Shown here piece by piece: positions 53,765-62,800 of a stretch of 64,000 nt of DNA. Position 1 is the stretch's first letter, and each line of letters opens with the position of its first letter. The stretch comes from Dyadobacter tibetensis Y620-1. Lineage in GTDB: Bacteria > Bacteroidota > Bacteroidia > Cytophagales > Spirosomataceae. Below the pieces are notes generated by a model. The model was not told where the DNA came from, searched no databases, and worked only from the letters and a program-made list of their open reading frames with translations. The position numbers and the translations under genes are program-made. The stretch covers positions 434,001 to 498,000 of the forward strand of contig NZ_AZQN01000002.1 in assembly GCF_000566685.1 (NCBI RefSeq), read 5' to 3'.

Positions 53765-54234
53765 GATGGCGACTTACCGAGGTTATTCGATCTCTAGGCA
53801 AACGGGATTGTTGGCATGGTAACCCGTATCCTGGCCAAGCTTGATTAATTAAAAGCCTTCCATAAACAAACGCAATCAGTTCCCCCTGGTGGGCTGCGCT
53901 ACCTCTGGTCACTGGAAGCGGGCTCCTTGATTTTACTTCTTCGTAATCATAAATATAGTGGATTTAAGCTCCCTAGTATGCAGCATAATGATCAATTTTT
54001 AATAAATGTATTTAACATCATTTTATTTAATAAATAATTTTAATAAATTGGGCGGTTAATTGTTAATCTGACAGACTTATGCCTGTACATATAAAACTTT
54101 ATGTATATTTATTCAAGCGACAGACAGAATGGTCTCAGCATATATATTTGACAAAATTCCAAAATACTTAACCGCATAGTCCAGCAGGTTAACTGAACTT
54201 ACCTAAACGCTTAGCTAGTAACCCAACAAAATTT
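53765..54234. other. Spacer with a startless open frame, then AT-rich leader of the glycan locus
   Basis: The part from 53765 to about 53965 is richer in GC than what follows and is open for about 66 codons on the minus strand (it contains PLPVTRGSAAHQGELIAF and INQAWPGYGLPCQQSRLPRD) but has no start codon. The rest to 54234 is AT-rich and should hold the promoter of the glycosylasparaginase gene, although I find no full consensus. No RNA gene is recognised. Confidence 0.4.
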
Positions 54235-55266
54235 ATGAAATCAAATCGTCGTTCCTTTTTACGTCTTTCGGCGTTGGCAGTGCCATTTTCCCAGATCGGC
54301 AGCGCTTTAGCTCATGGCCCTGTAAAAAAGCCCATTGTCATATCGACCTGGGATAGTGGGCAGATTGCCAATGGTGCCGCCTGGCCAATATTAGCAAGAG
54401 GAGGAAAGGCCTTGGACGCCGTAGAGCAGGCAGGAATTGCCATAGAGAACGACATTAACTGCTGTGTAGGCTTGGGGGGAAATCCCGACCGGGACGGTTA
54501 TGTCACCTTAGACGCATGTATTATGGACGAAAAGTCTAATTGTGGGTCTGTGGCCTTTCTGGAACGCATTAAGCATCCGGTTTCAGTCGCACGAAAATTA
54601 ATGGAAACTACTCCGCATGTGTTTTTAGCAGGTGTAGGAGCTCAGCAATTTGCACTTCAGAATGGCTTTGAACTTGAACCCGAAGCCTTATCTCCTTCCG
54701 CACAGAAAACTTACGACAAGTGGCTTGAAAAAGCCGAATACAAACCGGTTATCAATATTGAACTCGAGCAAAACAAGGGCAAGGGACATGGTCCATTTGC
54801 CCCTGCACGGTTGGAAGATGGATCATTTAATCATGATACCATGGGCACCTTAGCACTGGATGCCAACGGTGACGTATCGGGCATGTGCACCACCAGCGGA
54901 ATGGGCTTCAAAATGCGGGGCCGCGTGGGAGACTCTCCTATTATTGGGGCAGGTCTATTTGTAGACAATGAGGTCGGTGCGGCCACTTCGTCGGGACAGG
55001 GTGAAGAAGTGATCAGAGTATGTGGCACCCACCTGGTAGTTGAGTTTATGCGATCGGGCCTTTCTCCGGAAAAAGCTTGTAAGAAAGCCATTGAAAGGAT
55101 TGTAAAACCAAATCCTGAACGAGCAAAGACCTTTCAAGTCGGTTTTATCGCCATCAATAAAAAAGGAGAAATAGGGGCATATGCTATCCAAAAAGGTTTT
55201 AATTATACTGTGACCGAACAAGGTGGCGCGCATAAAATTTCCAATGCTAAATGTTACTTTTCCTAG
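54235..55266 (+). CDS. N4-(beta-N-acetylglucosaminyl)-L-asparaginase (glycosylasparaginase), Tat-exported
   Basis: Cleaves the bond between GlcNAc and the side chain of Asn, the last step in breaking down N-linked glycoproteins. The 343 residues begin with a twin-arginine signal (NRRSFLRLSALAVPF), so it is exported folded. It is an N-terminal nucleophile hydrolase: self-cleavage between D201 and T202 in FNHDTMGTLALD frees the catalytic Thr. GLGGNPDRDGYV near 79-90 and GDSPIIGAGLFVDNEVGAATSSGQGE-type segments (RVGDSPIIGAGLFVDN, GAATSSGQGEEVIR) match the family. Two GH29 fucosidase genes follow in the same direction, 169 bases on. Confidence 0.93.
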   Translation: MKSNRRSFLRLSALAVPFSQIGSALAHGPVKKPIVISTWDSGQIANGAAWPILARGGKALDAVEQAGIAIENDINCCVGLGGNPDRDGYVTLDACIMDEKSNCGSVAFLERIKHPVSVARKLMETTPHVFLAGVGAQQFALQNGFELEPEALSPSAQKTYDKWLEKAEYKPVINIELEQNKGKGHGPFAPARLEDGSFNHDTMGTLALDANGDVSGMCTTSGMGFKMRGRVGDSPIIGAGLFVDNEVGAATSSGQGEEVIRVCGTHLVVEFMRSGLSPEKACKKAIERIVKPNPERAKTFQVGFIAINKKGEIGAYAIQKGFNYTVTEQGGAHKISNAKCYFS

Positions 55267-55356
55267 ACTTCCCTAAGAGTCCGATTTGTCCCAGTTTTTG
55301 GCAGCAACAATCATAAACTTAATTAACCAGTATGCTAAGTGCTAGTATAGCCCTAA

Positions 55357-55409
55357 TATGGCTTACTACTAACCTTTTCTTAGTCTGATAAGTGTTTAAC
55401 TAAGCCATA
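55357..55409. promoter_or_regulatory. Inverted repeat before the fucosidase genes
   Basis: TATGGCTTA (55357-55365) and TAAGCCATA (55401-55409) are perfect 9-bp inverted repeats 35 bases apart, ending 26 bases before the start codon of the first GH29 gene. They could be two half-sites of a regulator or a leader stem. Confidence 0.3.
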
Positions 55410-55435
55410 CTCATATTTTTCAAAATTGCTTATTA

Positions 55436-56857
55436 ATGAAATTTGAATCGATTTTCCTAGCCCTATTTATGATAGGTGCGGGGTTCGGTGCCTCCGCACA
55501 GCAGCATTCCGAGCAGGATCACTCCAACTACAAAGCTCCTTCCGACCCTTTAGTACAGGCTAAACTTGAAAAATGGCAGGATGCCAAATTTGGACTCATG
55601 ATGCACTGGGGAACATACAGCCAGTGGGGTATTGTGGAGTCTTGGTCACTCTGTCCTGAAGACGAAGGTTGGTGTGAACGACGTGGCCCACATGCACATA
55701 ATTGGTACGAATATAAAAAAGCCTACGAAGGGATTGCCGACTCCTTTAACCCGGTGAATTTTGATCCTGAAAAATGGGCTTCTGCAGCAAAAAATGCTGG
55801 AATGAAATATTTGGTATTTACAACCAAGCATCATGATGGTTTTTCCATGTTCGACTCCAAGTACACTGATTATAAGATCACGAATACACCCTTCGGAAAA
55901 AACCCAAAAAGTAATGTTACGAAAGAGATTCTCTCAGCATTTAGAAAAGAAGGGTTCATGACTGGAACCTACTTCTCCAAACCCGACTGGAACACCGATT
56001 CCTATTGGTGGCCCTATTTCCCACCCAAAGACCGCAACGTCAGTTATGACCCAAAGAAGTATCCTGAAAAATGGCAAGAGTTTAAAGAATTCACCAATAA
56101 CCAGATACAAGAACTGATGACCGACTACGGCTCAGTAGATATTCTATGGCTCGATGGCGGTTGGGTTCGGCCTTTCAGCTCAATTGATCCCAATATCAGT
56201 TGGCAAAAATCCATACCTTACGATCAGGATATTGATATGGCCAGAATAGCCAAAGAGGCCCGTAAAAAGCAACCCGGTCTGCTGGTAGTGGATAGAACAG
56301 TCTCGGGAGAATTCGAAAATTACGTTACTCCGGAACAACAAGTGCCGGATCACTATCTGCCTATCCCCTGGGAATCATGCATGACGATGGGAAACTCATG
56401 GTCTTATGTTCCTAATGACCAATTTAAAAGCACCCATCAGTTAATCCATACCTTATTGGAAATAGTATCTAAAGGCGGGAATCTACTGCTTAATATTGGA
56501 CCTGGGCCGGATGGAACCTGGCCACAGGCTGCTTACGATCGGTTAAATGAAATTGGCGAATGGATGAACATCAATTCGGTGGGCATCTATGAGACCAAAC
56601 CTTTAGCCCCTTATCGCCAGGGGAAGTGGGCCTTCACACATAAAGGACAGCGCACTTACGCCTTTTATCTTGCCGAGAAGGGAGAAAAATTACCTAAACT
56701 GTTGAAAATAGACGGATTAACTATAAATTCGGAACAAAAAATCAGTATTGCGGGGCAAAATACCACTTTAAAGTATAAGCAAGGGAATATTCAAATTCCC
56801 GAAAAAGTTTCGCAAACAGCAGGTTTACAACCCGCTTATCTCTTTATAATAGAATAA
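55436..56857 (+). CDS. GH29 alpha-L-fucosidase
   Basis: A 473-residue exported glycoside hydrolase (signal peptide 1-22, ending GASAQ). It retains the GH29 pattern: KFGLMMHWGTYSQWG near 51, the TTKHHDGFSMFDSK substrate histidines near 130, and the nucleophile D240 in SVDILWLDGGWV. The C-terminal beta domain is short. GH29 enzymes release alpha-linked fucose; the linkage cannot be read from sequence, although the HMHWGTYS and W-rich loops are close to group A enzymes with broad specificity. The next fucosidase starts 34 bases downstream, so both are one transcript. Confidence 0.92.
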   Translation: MKFESIFLALFMIGAGFGASAQQHSEQDHSNYKAPSDPLVQAKLEKWQDAKFGLMMHWGTYSQWGIVESWSLCPEDEGWCERRGPHAHNWYEYKKAYEGIADSFNPVNFDPEKWASAAKNAGMKYLVFTTKHHDGFSMFDSKYTDYKITNTPFGKNPKSNVTKEILSAFRKEGFMTGTYFSKPDWNTDSYWWPYFPPKDRNVSYDPKKYPEKWQEFKEFTNNQIQELMTDYGSVDILWLDGGWVRPFSSIDPNISWQKSIPYDQDIDMARIAKEARKKQPGLLVVDRTVSGEFENYVTPEQQVPDHYLPIPWESCMTMGNSWSYVPNDQFKSTHQLIHTLLEIVSKGGNLLLNIGPGPDGTWPQAAYDRLNEIGEWMNINSVGIYETKPLAPYRQGKWAFTHKGQRTYAFYLAEKGEKLPKLLKIDGLTINSEQKISIAGQNTTLKYKQGNIQIPEKVSQTAGLQPAYLFIIE

Positions 56858-56891
56858 TCAGCCAGCATTTATAAACCTGAACCAATCATTC

Positions 56892-58355
56892 ATGCATAAA
56901 TTTATATTAGGTCTTTCTTTATTGGCCGCTACAGCCGTACAGGGACAAACTCCACCAAAACCATTTGGCGCTGTGCCTGCCCCAAGACAACTCGAATGGC
57001 ATAAAACAGAAGTTTACGGGCTAATCCATTTTACGCCGACCACCTTTGAAAACAAGGAATGGGGCTATGGAGATGCAGACCCTAAAACATTTAACCCTAC
57101 TGCCTTCGACGCGGAGCAGATTGTACTGGCAGCGAAAGCCGGAGGATTAAAGGGCATTGTATTGGTTTCTAAACATCATGATGGATTTGCGTTATGGCCT
57201 ACAAAAACCACTGACTACAATATCAGCAAAAGCCCATTCCGAGACGGTAAGGGCGATATGGTGCGCGAAGTAGCCGATGCAGCCCGGAAGCATGGTCTTA
57301 AATTCGGAGTTTACTGCTCTCCATGGGATCGGAATAATGCCCTGTATGGCTCTCCGGAATATCTTCAAATCTATCGCGCTCAGCTTACGGAATTGTATAG
57401 CAATTATGGAGAATTATTTATGTCTTGGCACGATGGAGCCATGGGTGGCGATGGATATTATGGTGGCGCCAACGAGAAACGTTCTATAGACAATACGGTC
57501 TATTACGACTGGTCTAATACCTGGGGAGGCATTACCCGAAAATTGCAACCCAGTGCAAATATTTTCAGTGATGTGGGCTGGGATGTTCGCTGGGCAGGAA
57601 ATGAGGATGGATCGGTAGACCCTACTTCCTGGGCCACCCTCACTCCAGTGCCCCCTGTAGGCAAGAATGAAGCCGTACCTGGCCAGGCTAATGCTACCGA
57701 AAACCCAGGTGGCACAAGAGGTGGTAAATTCTGGATTCCTGCTGAATGCGACGTCCCCCTTCGTAAAGGCTGGTTTTACCATGAAAACGAAAAACCTAAG
57801 AGTCCGGAAAAGCTCTTTGAATTATACCTTAAGAGTGTAGGTCGCGGAGCAGCCTTGGACTTAGGCCTGGCTCCCGACACCCGGGGGCAGCTACATGAGG
57901 ACGATGTAGCAGCTCTGAAAACATTTGGAGAGAGGCTCTCAAAGACTTTCTCCGAAAATCTGGCAGCTAAAGCCTCGATTCGGGCGGTAAATGTTAGAGG
58001 ATATAATTCCATTTACAGTGCCAAGAATATTTTGGATGGAAATCCAGAGACCTATTGGGCCACTGACGACGACTTCAAAACCCCCGATGCAGTTATTGAA
58101 CTAACTAAGCCAGTAACATTTGACATCATTTCTATTCAAGAGTACATTCAGCTTGGCCAAAGAATAGAAGAATTTGCTGTAGATGCCTGGGATGGCCAGG
58201 AATGGAAGGAGATTGGTAAGGCCACCAGCGTAGGTGCCAAAAGACTTATTAAATTACCCGAGCCCGTCACGGCTCAAAAAGTAAGATTACGTATTACCAA
58301 ATCCCCTGTCTCAATAGCCCTCAGCAGTTTTGGTCTGTACAAAGACAGTCAATAG
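56892..58355 (+). CDS. GH29 alpha-L-fucosidase with C-terminal F5/8 type C domain
   Basis: A 487-residue exported hydrolase (signal peptide 1-18). The catalytic domain has VYGLIHFTPTTFENKEWGYG, VSKHHDGFALWPTKTTDYN and the nucleophile region MSWHDGAMGGDGYYGG with D181. From about 370 a discoidin-like (F5/8 type C) sugar-binding domain follows (YNSIYSAKNILDGNPETYWA). This domain order is typical of the GH29 group B, which prefers branched alpha-1,3/1,4 fucose. Being different in type from its neighbour, it would widen the set of linkages attacked. A strong terminator follows 20 bases after the stop codon. Confidence 0.92.
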   Translation: MHKFILGLSLLAATAVQGQTPPKPFGAVPAPRQLEWHKTEVYGLIHFTPTTFENKEWGYGDADPKTFNPTAFDAEQIVLAAKAGGLKGIVLVSKHHDGFALWPTKTTDYNISKSPFRDGKGDMVREVADAARKHGLKFGVYCSPWDRNNALYGSPEYLQIYRAQLTELYSNYGELFMSWHDGAMGGDGYYGGANEKRSIDNTVYYDWSNTWGGITRKLQPSANIFSDVGWDVRWAGNEDGSVDPTSWATLTPVPPVGKNEAVPGQANATENPGGTRGGKFWIPAECDVPLRKGWFYHENEKPKSPEKLFELYLKSVGRGAALDLGLAPDTRGQLHEDDVAALKTFGERLSKTFSENLAAKASIRAVNVRGYNSIYSAKNILDGNPETYWATDDDFKTPDAVIELTKPVTFDIISIQEYIQLGQRIEEFAVDAWDGQEWKEIGKATSVGAKRLIKLPEPVTAQKVRLRITKSPVSIALSSFGLYKDSQ

Positions 58356-58374
58356 AATAATCCCTATTCCCGCC

Positions 58375-58421
58375 CCCCCCAACCAATATGAATGAAACAG
58401 TTTGGTTGGGGGATTTTTTTG
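58375..58421 (+). terminator. Rho-independent terminator of the glycan locus
   Basis: An 11-bp stem CCCCCAACCAA/TTGGTTGGGGG (58376-58386 with 58402-58412) is followed by ATTTTTTTG, closing the fucosidase transcript. Confidence 0.9.
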
Positions 58422-58489
58422 TTTTGAATTGCCGTATTTACCCCCATTTTTTGTCATAATTGGCTATGTACCAGGCTGCCCTCATGCTG

Positions 58490-58497
58490 TACTTTTG
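58490..58497 (+). promoter_or_regulatory. Candidate minus-7 promoter element of the PhnB-like gene
   Basis: TACTTTTG is an exact TAnnTTTG match 47 bases before the start codon at 58545. The minus-33 element is not convincing (TTGG at too long a distance). Confidence 0.45.
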
Positions 58498-58544
58498 TAT
58501 AGAAGTAACACCAGCATTAGACTCATTCACTAAACGTTCAAATT

Positions 58545-58985
58545 ATGGCCAGCGTAAGCACTTATCTAAATTTTAAAAGGAATACTGAAGAGGCATTTGA
58601 ATTTTACAAAACAGTTTTTGGCGGGGAATACTATGGACAAGGACCGATGCGCTTTGCCGATGCCCCTCCTCAAGAAGGAATGCCCCCTCTTGCAGAGGCC
58701 GACAAAAACTTGATCATGCATGTCGAATTACGCATCCTGGACAGTCATAGCCTTATGGGCACCGATTGTCCCGATTCAATGGGTTTTCAATTAAACGTTG
58801 GAAATAATATTAATATAAACCTTATGCCGGATACCAGAGAAGAAACCAAGAAACTCTTCGATCGACTATCCGATGGCGGAACTATAACGATGCCCCTGGA
58901 AGACATGTTCTGGGGCGACTATTTCGGTAGTTGTACAGACAAATTTGGAATCAACTGGATGTTCAATTGTCCTGAAAAAAAATGA
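58545..58985 (+). CDS. PhnB-like VOC family protein
   Basis: A 146-residue protein of the vicinal oxygen chelate superfamily, PhnB/glyoxalase-like subgroup. It starts ASVSTYLNFKRNTEEAFEFYK and carries FGGEYYGQGPMRF, VELRILDSHSLMGTD and the closing WGDYFGSCTDKFGINWMFNC. PhnB-like proteins form dimers with two beta-alpha-beta-beta-beta units; most have no known reaction, although the fold binds metals. It appears to be a single-gene unit convergent with the DinB gene. Confidence 0.9.
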   Translation: MASVSTYLNFKRNTEEAFEFYKTVFGGEYYGQGPMRFADAPPQEGMPPLAEADKNLIMHVELRILDSHSLMGTDCPDSMGFQLNVGNNININLMPDTREETKKLFDRLSDGGTITMPLEDMFWGDYFGSCTDKFGINWMFNCPEKK

Positions 58986-59114
58986 TTATTCCAGAATAAA
59001 GCGGCCCTGTGATGTCCAGTCCACTCTGGGCATATGGGGCCCCTTATTTTGGCCCTCCTATTCAAACGCTTCCAATAGCCTTACCTGCTCTTAGATTACC
59101 AACCTTACAGCAAA

Positions 59115-59561
59115 TTAATACGTCTTATAGTAGATATAGTCTGTTACTAAAGGATCGACTCCACATTTTCTAAATTCGGTAGCTATCTGTCCCCTGTGGT
59201 AAGTCGAGTGATTGATTATGTGAAACAAAATATCTGATATAACCCTGGTAAAAACTTGTCCTTTGCTGTTGGAGTAAGTTATTTCTGCATTCAAATCCAG
59301 TTCTGCCAGAATCATCATTGATTCTTGGTAATTGGTCAGATCAATATTTTTAATATCTGTATTGGGCTGTAACTGCCATACACCAAAATCGGCCGCTTTC
59401 AATAATATTCTTCTGTTCCAAATATGGTGGGCATTGAGCATATGACTATATAATTTCAGGGCATTATCAGAAAGCTTGAAAGGAGAATCTTCATACTTTT
59501 TCGCCAAAGCCTGATTTGTTTGATAATTATATAAAAATAGTGTTTCGAAAAAAGCTTGCAT
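59115..59561 (-). CDS. DinB family protein
   Basis: A 148-residue four-helix protein. The likely metal histidines are H50 region (MLNAHHIWNRR) and the pair in FHIINHSTYHRGQIATEFR near 121-130, the DinB pattern. DinB-fold proteins include thiol transferases and many of unknown function. A second DinB-fold protein, the YfiT-like one, is at 33808. The 298 bases between this gene and the end of the next minus-strand gene (59562-59859) are AT-rich and hold only weak inverted repeats and no supported gene. Confidence 0.88.
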   Translation of the reverse strand: MQAFFETLFLYNYQTNQALAKKYEDSPFKLSDNALKLYSHMLNAHHIWNRRILLKAADFGVWQLQPNTDIKNIDLTNYQESMMILAELDLNAEITYSNSKGQVFTRVISDILFHIINHSTYHRGQIATEFRKCGVDPLVTDYIYYKTY

Positions 59562-59859
59562 CCTTCAGTGAGTTAAGTGAGACGAATAATACGTTTCTGG
59601 TTTTAAACCTAGAAGACAAAATTTTTAATTTAACTATGATCTTATATCATGTAAGAATTCTTCGTTTGAAATATAGAATGCATGTGATCCGCATATTTGT
59701 GAAGAAGGCAAACAGATTATATTATCAAAATATACAATTACAAATAAACTGCCTGTCAATAGATTAGGCCTGAGCAATTAGATATTTATATCCAACTAAA
59801 GGGCATTACCAAATAGGATATACCAATTGACTCCAGGGGTGCCCTTAACTCAGGCAGAT

Positions 59860-62800
59860 TTAAAACCAAAAACCCGTTTGTAAAGCAAGCCTGGGACCTT
59901 CTTCCTGCTTCTCTTTGGGCATAAAAACTCCTACAGAAATCGTAAGAAGATTAACTGGAGCAAACCAAAACCCGCCCCCATAGCTGTAATGCCAATTGGT
60001 TGCGGTATCGTTTTGAACCCATACACGTCCATAGTCAATGCTGGCGAATAGCCCGTAGGTAAGGGGCAAGGTGGCGTTATAGCTACTATTCACCCTTACC
60101 CGCAAATCGGTTTCTTGCCAGAAGCTGCTTTTACCATAAAATCGTTCCGCTCGGTAACCTCTCAGGCCTTGTCGTGCTCCTAAGGTAGGCATTTGAAAGA
60201 AGGCAAAATCATTGCCGAAATTGACCTCTGTTCCGAGTCTCGTCGCCAAAATGAAACGCTCCTTCACATCCAGAGATCGATAGAAGACCAGCTGGGACTT
60301 CAGAGCTGAAAAGGATCTGTGGCTGTTCAGTTCATGTGTCCAGTCGAGCCGCGTCATAAACTTAATCCCTGAATGAGGCATGGCATAATTATCTACACTT
60401 TTGAAATCGAAAAGGGCTCGCCCTCCCAGAAATGCGCGGGTATCGAATACATTTGGTCCAAGTTCATTTTGTGGAGAAGTAATAAAGCGCCCTATAGTAG
60501 GCTCTATTTTATTGACCTCAGCAAAGGGCCCAATGGCAAAAAATCCATCGCTCGATCCTATTCGTTTTTTGAAAGCAGGAAATAGCGCTACCCCCTGTTG
60601 CCGCACCCTGTAAAAATTCGCTCTTTCAGGAAGCCGAATCGAGTTATTCCCTCTTCCAGTATAATTAAAAGCATAGCTTGGTCCATGTAAATGGCCGTTC
60701 AAATAGAAATCCCACTTTCCAAAAGCATTAATAAAGTCGCCCGTATAATCAAGAATAAGAGACTTGGTGCCAAAAGCATAGCGGAGACCAATTTTTTGCA
60801 TGGAAGCAAAAGGCTCTTTTTTGAACCCATAGCGGGTATAATTCAGACCCGCACCTAACATTACCCCGTCGTCAGGATTATAGCCTATCAGGGGCAAAGG
60901 CATCAGAATGTCATAATTGCTGTCGGCACTGCGGCGATCATATATATTAAATCGATATTGACTACTGCGCTTATCCGTGAAATTAGGAGACGAATGAAGC
61001 CTATTATTACGCCGATCGTCATAAACCTTGATCTTTTTCCCTCTCCGGACAGAGTCGGCCAAATCTATATATTCGTCTTTCCCCAATCCTCCAATGAGCC
61101 GTATATTAATAGGGGCTCTACCAGTCCCCTGGTGAACGAAGGAATCGTCATCCCCTATGCCATACAATTGTACCGATCGGGTGATTGCTGCATCGAAAGT
61201 CCGGTCGTATCGTAAATCTTTTAGTTTACCTTTTTTACTCAGATCATAGACCCTAACCCTTAATTGGTGGTCATTGATATGATCAATTTCAAAGCGTTCT
61301 TTTTTCTCAGTACCTATAACATTCACTGAACGGCTTACAAAGGAATAATGATCACGAGCGATTTCCCGCAAGCCATCTCTCCTGGCTTTAATATTTCGAG
61401 CAATCTCATCGGCTGCCAATTCCCTGGCCTTTGCAGGCCAGCGATCAAAAGCTTGGTCAATAATTTCATCTGTAAGCTTTTCCTGGACGAAAGATACTTG
61501 CTGCTCCCATTCTGGCCAGGAAAGTCCGTTTAAGAAAGTCCGGTCCATGAGTCTGGCGCTCCAGGTCGACCACTTAACACTTTTCACAACAGGGTCGAAG
61601 CTCTGCAACTGACGCAAAAAAGGCTCAGTAAACCGAGCCAATTCCGTAATGGTGCCATCATACAAGGAAAATGCCTGATCCCTATCTTTAGGGATGGGTC
61701 TAAAAATCTTGCTCCCATGGGGACCTTTTAGCATAGCCCAGGCCCACTGATCATCGTGTCGGTCCCAGTCACCAATCAGAAAGTCAAGCATTCTGGTTCT
61801 TAACATCCACGATTCGTCCACCCTATTTTCCGGGTCTTCCAAAATCTCCTCTACCACGTCGGTAGTGCCGACAATTTTATCGGGATAGCCAAAATGTGCA
61901 GCATCTCTCCAATGCTTCCCTTTCGGCCGTTCTTCGTATAAATTCATTGTAGCTCCTACCGCCTCATTATATCCTTCTAGGCCAGGCTGCTCAGGAACAT
62001 ACACCAGTTCGGGATTGGTATGATATACCCCAATGGCCCCGGCTAAGACCGGGACAGAAAGTGGCGCAAATGGATTGGTAGATAGAAAATTGTCCTCTAC
62101 CAAATATTTTGCCGCACTCATCTTATTAAAGGGAAAAGGTATAAATCGTGTAACGTCCTTGGCCAATCCTCGTAAAACATATTCCTTCCCATCACTGGCT
62201 TCGAGTCTCAATGAGTTAGTCTGATTCCCCCCTCCTAATTTCACGGGAACCATGCCTCCTTTTTCTTTGGACAAATCAAATACCCGAAATTTATAGGGTT
62301 GCTGATAAAGGTTTCTATTATGTTTTCCGAACAAAAATCCATGAAACTTTCCTACCTGTCCTGCCGGTTGCATGGTAACAAATTGGTCGATACTATCTCG
62401 CTCAAGCTCCGGTCGCGAAGGATTCTCAAGCAAATAGGCTTTATATTCAGGATCCTTTTTTTCTTTTATTATTTTTCTAAAAATTATCCTGGCACTTTTA
62501 CCATCTGGAGCAACGGCATAATAAGTAGTCCATACCTGCCCCCCTTCATAAAATTCCAGGGTGCTATAGCCAGGCTCCGAAGAGGCAAACTCGGATCCTT
62601 TGCCCATCCCTACCGGGCTCTTTTTTGACCCACTCCCACTGACAATAAAACTATGATTTTCGTTTTGTATAAATTGCAAGCCATGCTCATGACCACTGGC
62701 GAAGACAAAGCGACCATTCTTATTCGCCCCTGCCAGGAGCGCTTTCCGTAAATCTCTATAGCGCTTATTTACCATGTCCTGGCGAGAACCAATGGTGGCC

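Noticed and set aside
58369..58380. C-rich run as a possible slippage or phase-variation tract
   Set aside because: It lies after the stop codon and forms the 5' arm of a clear terminator, so it would not switch a gene.
59516..59767. 83-codon plus-strand frame upstream of the DinB gene
   Set aside because: It is AT-rich, overlaps the DinB start in antisense, and shows no domain or codon pattern of a real gene.
59799..59846. Inverted repeat AAGGGCA/TGCCCTT as terminator of the large barrel gene
   Set aside because: A 7-bp stem with a 34-base loop and no T run is too weak to support a terminator.
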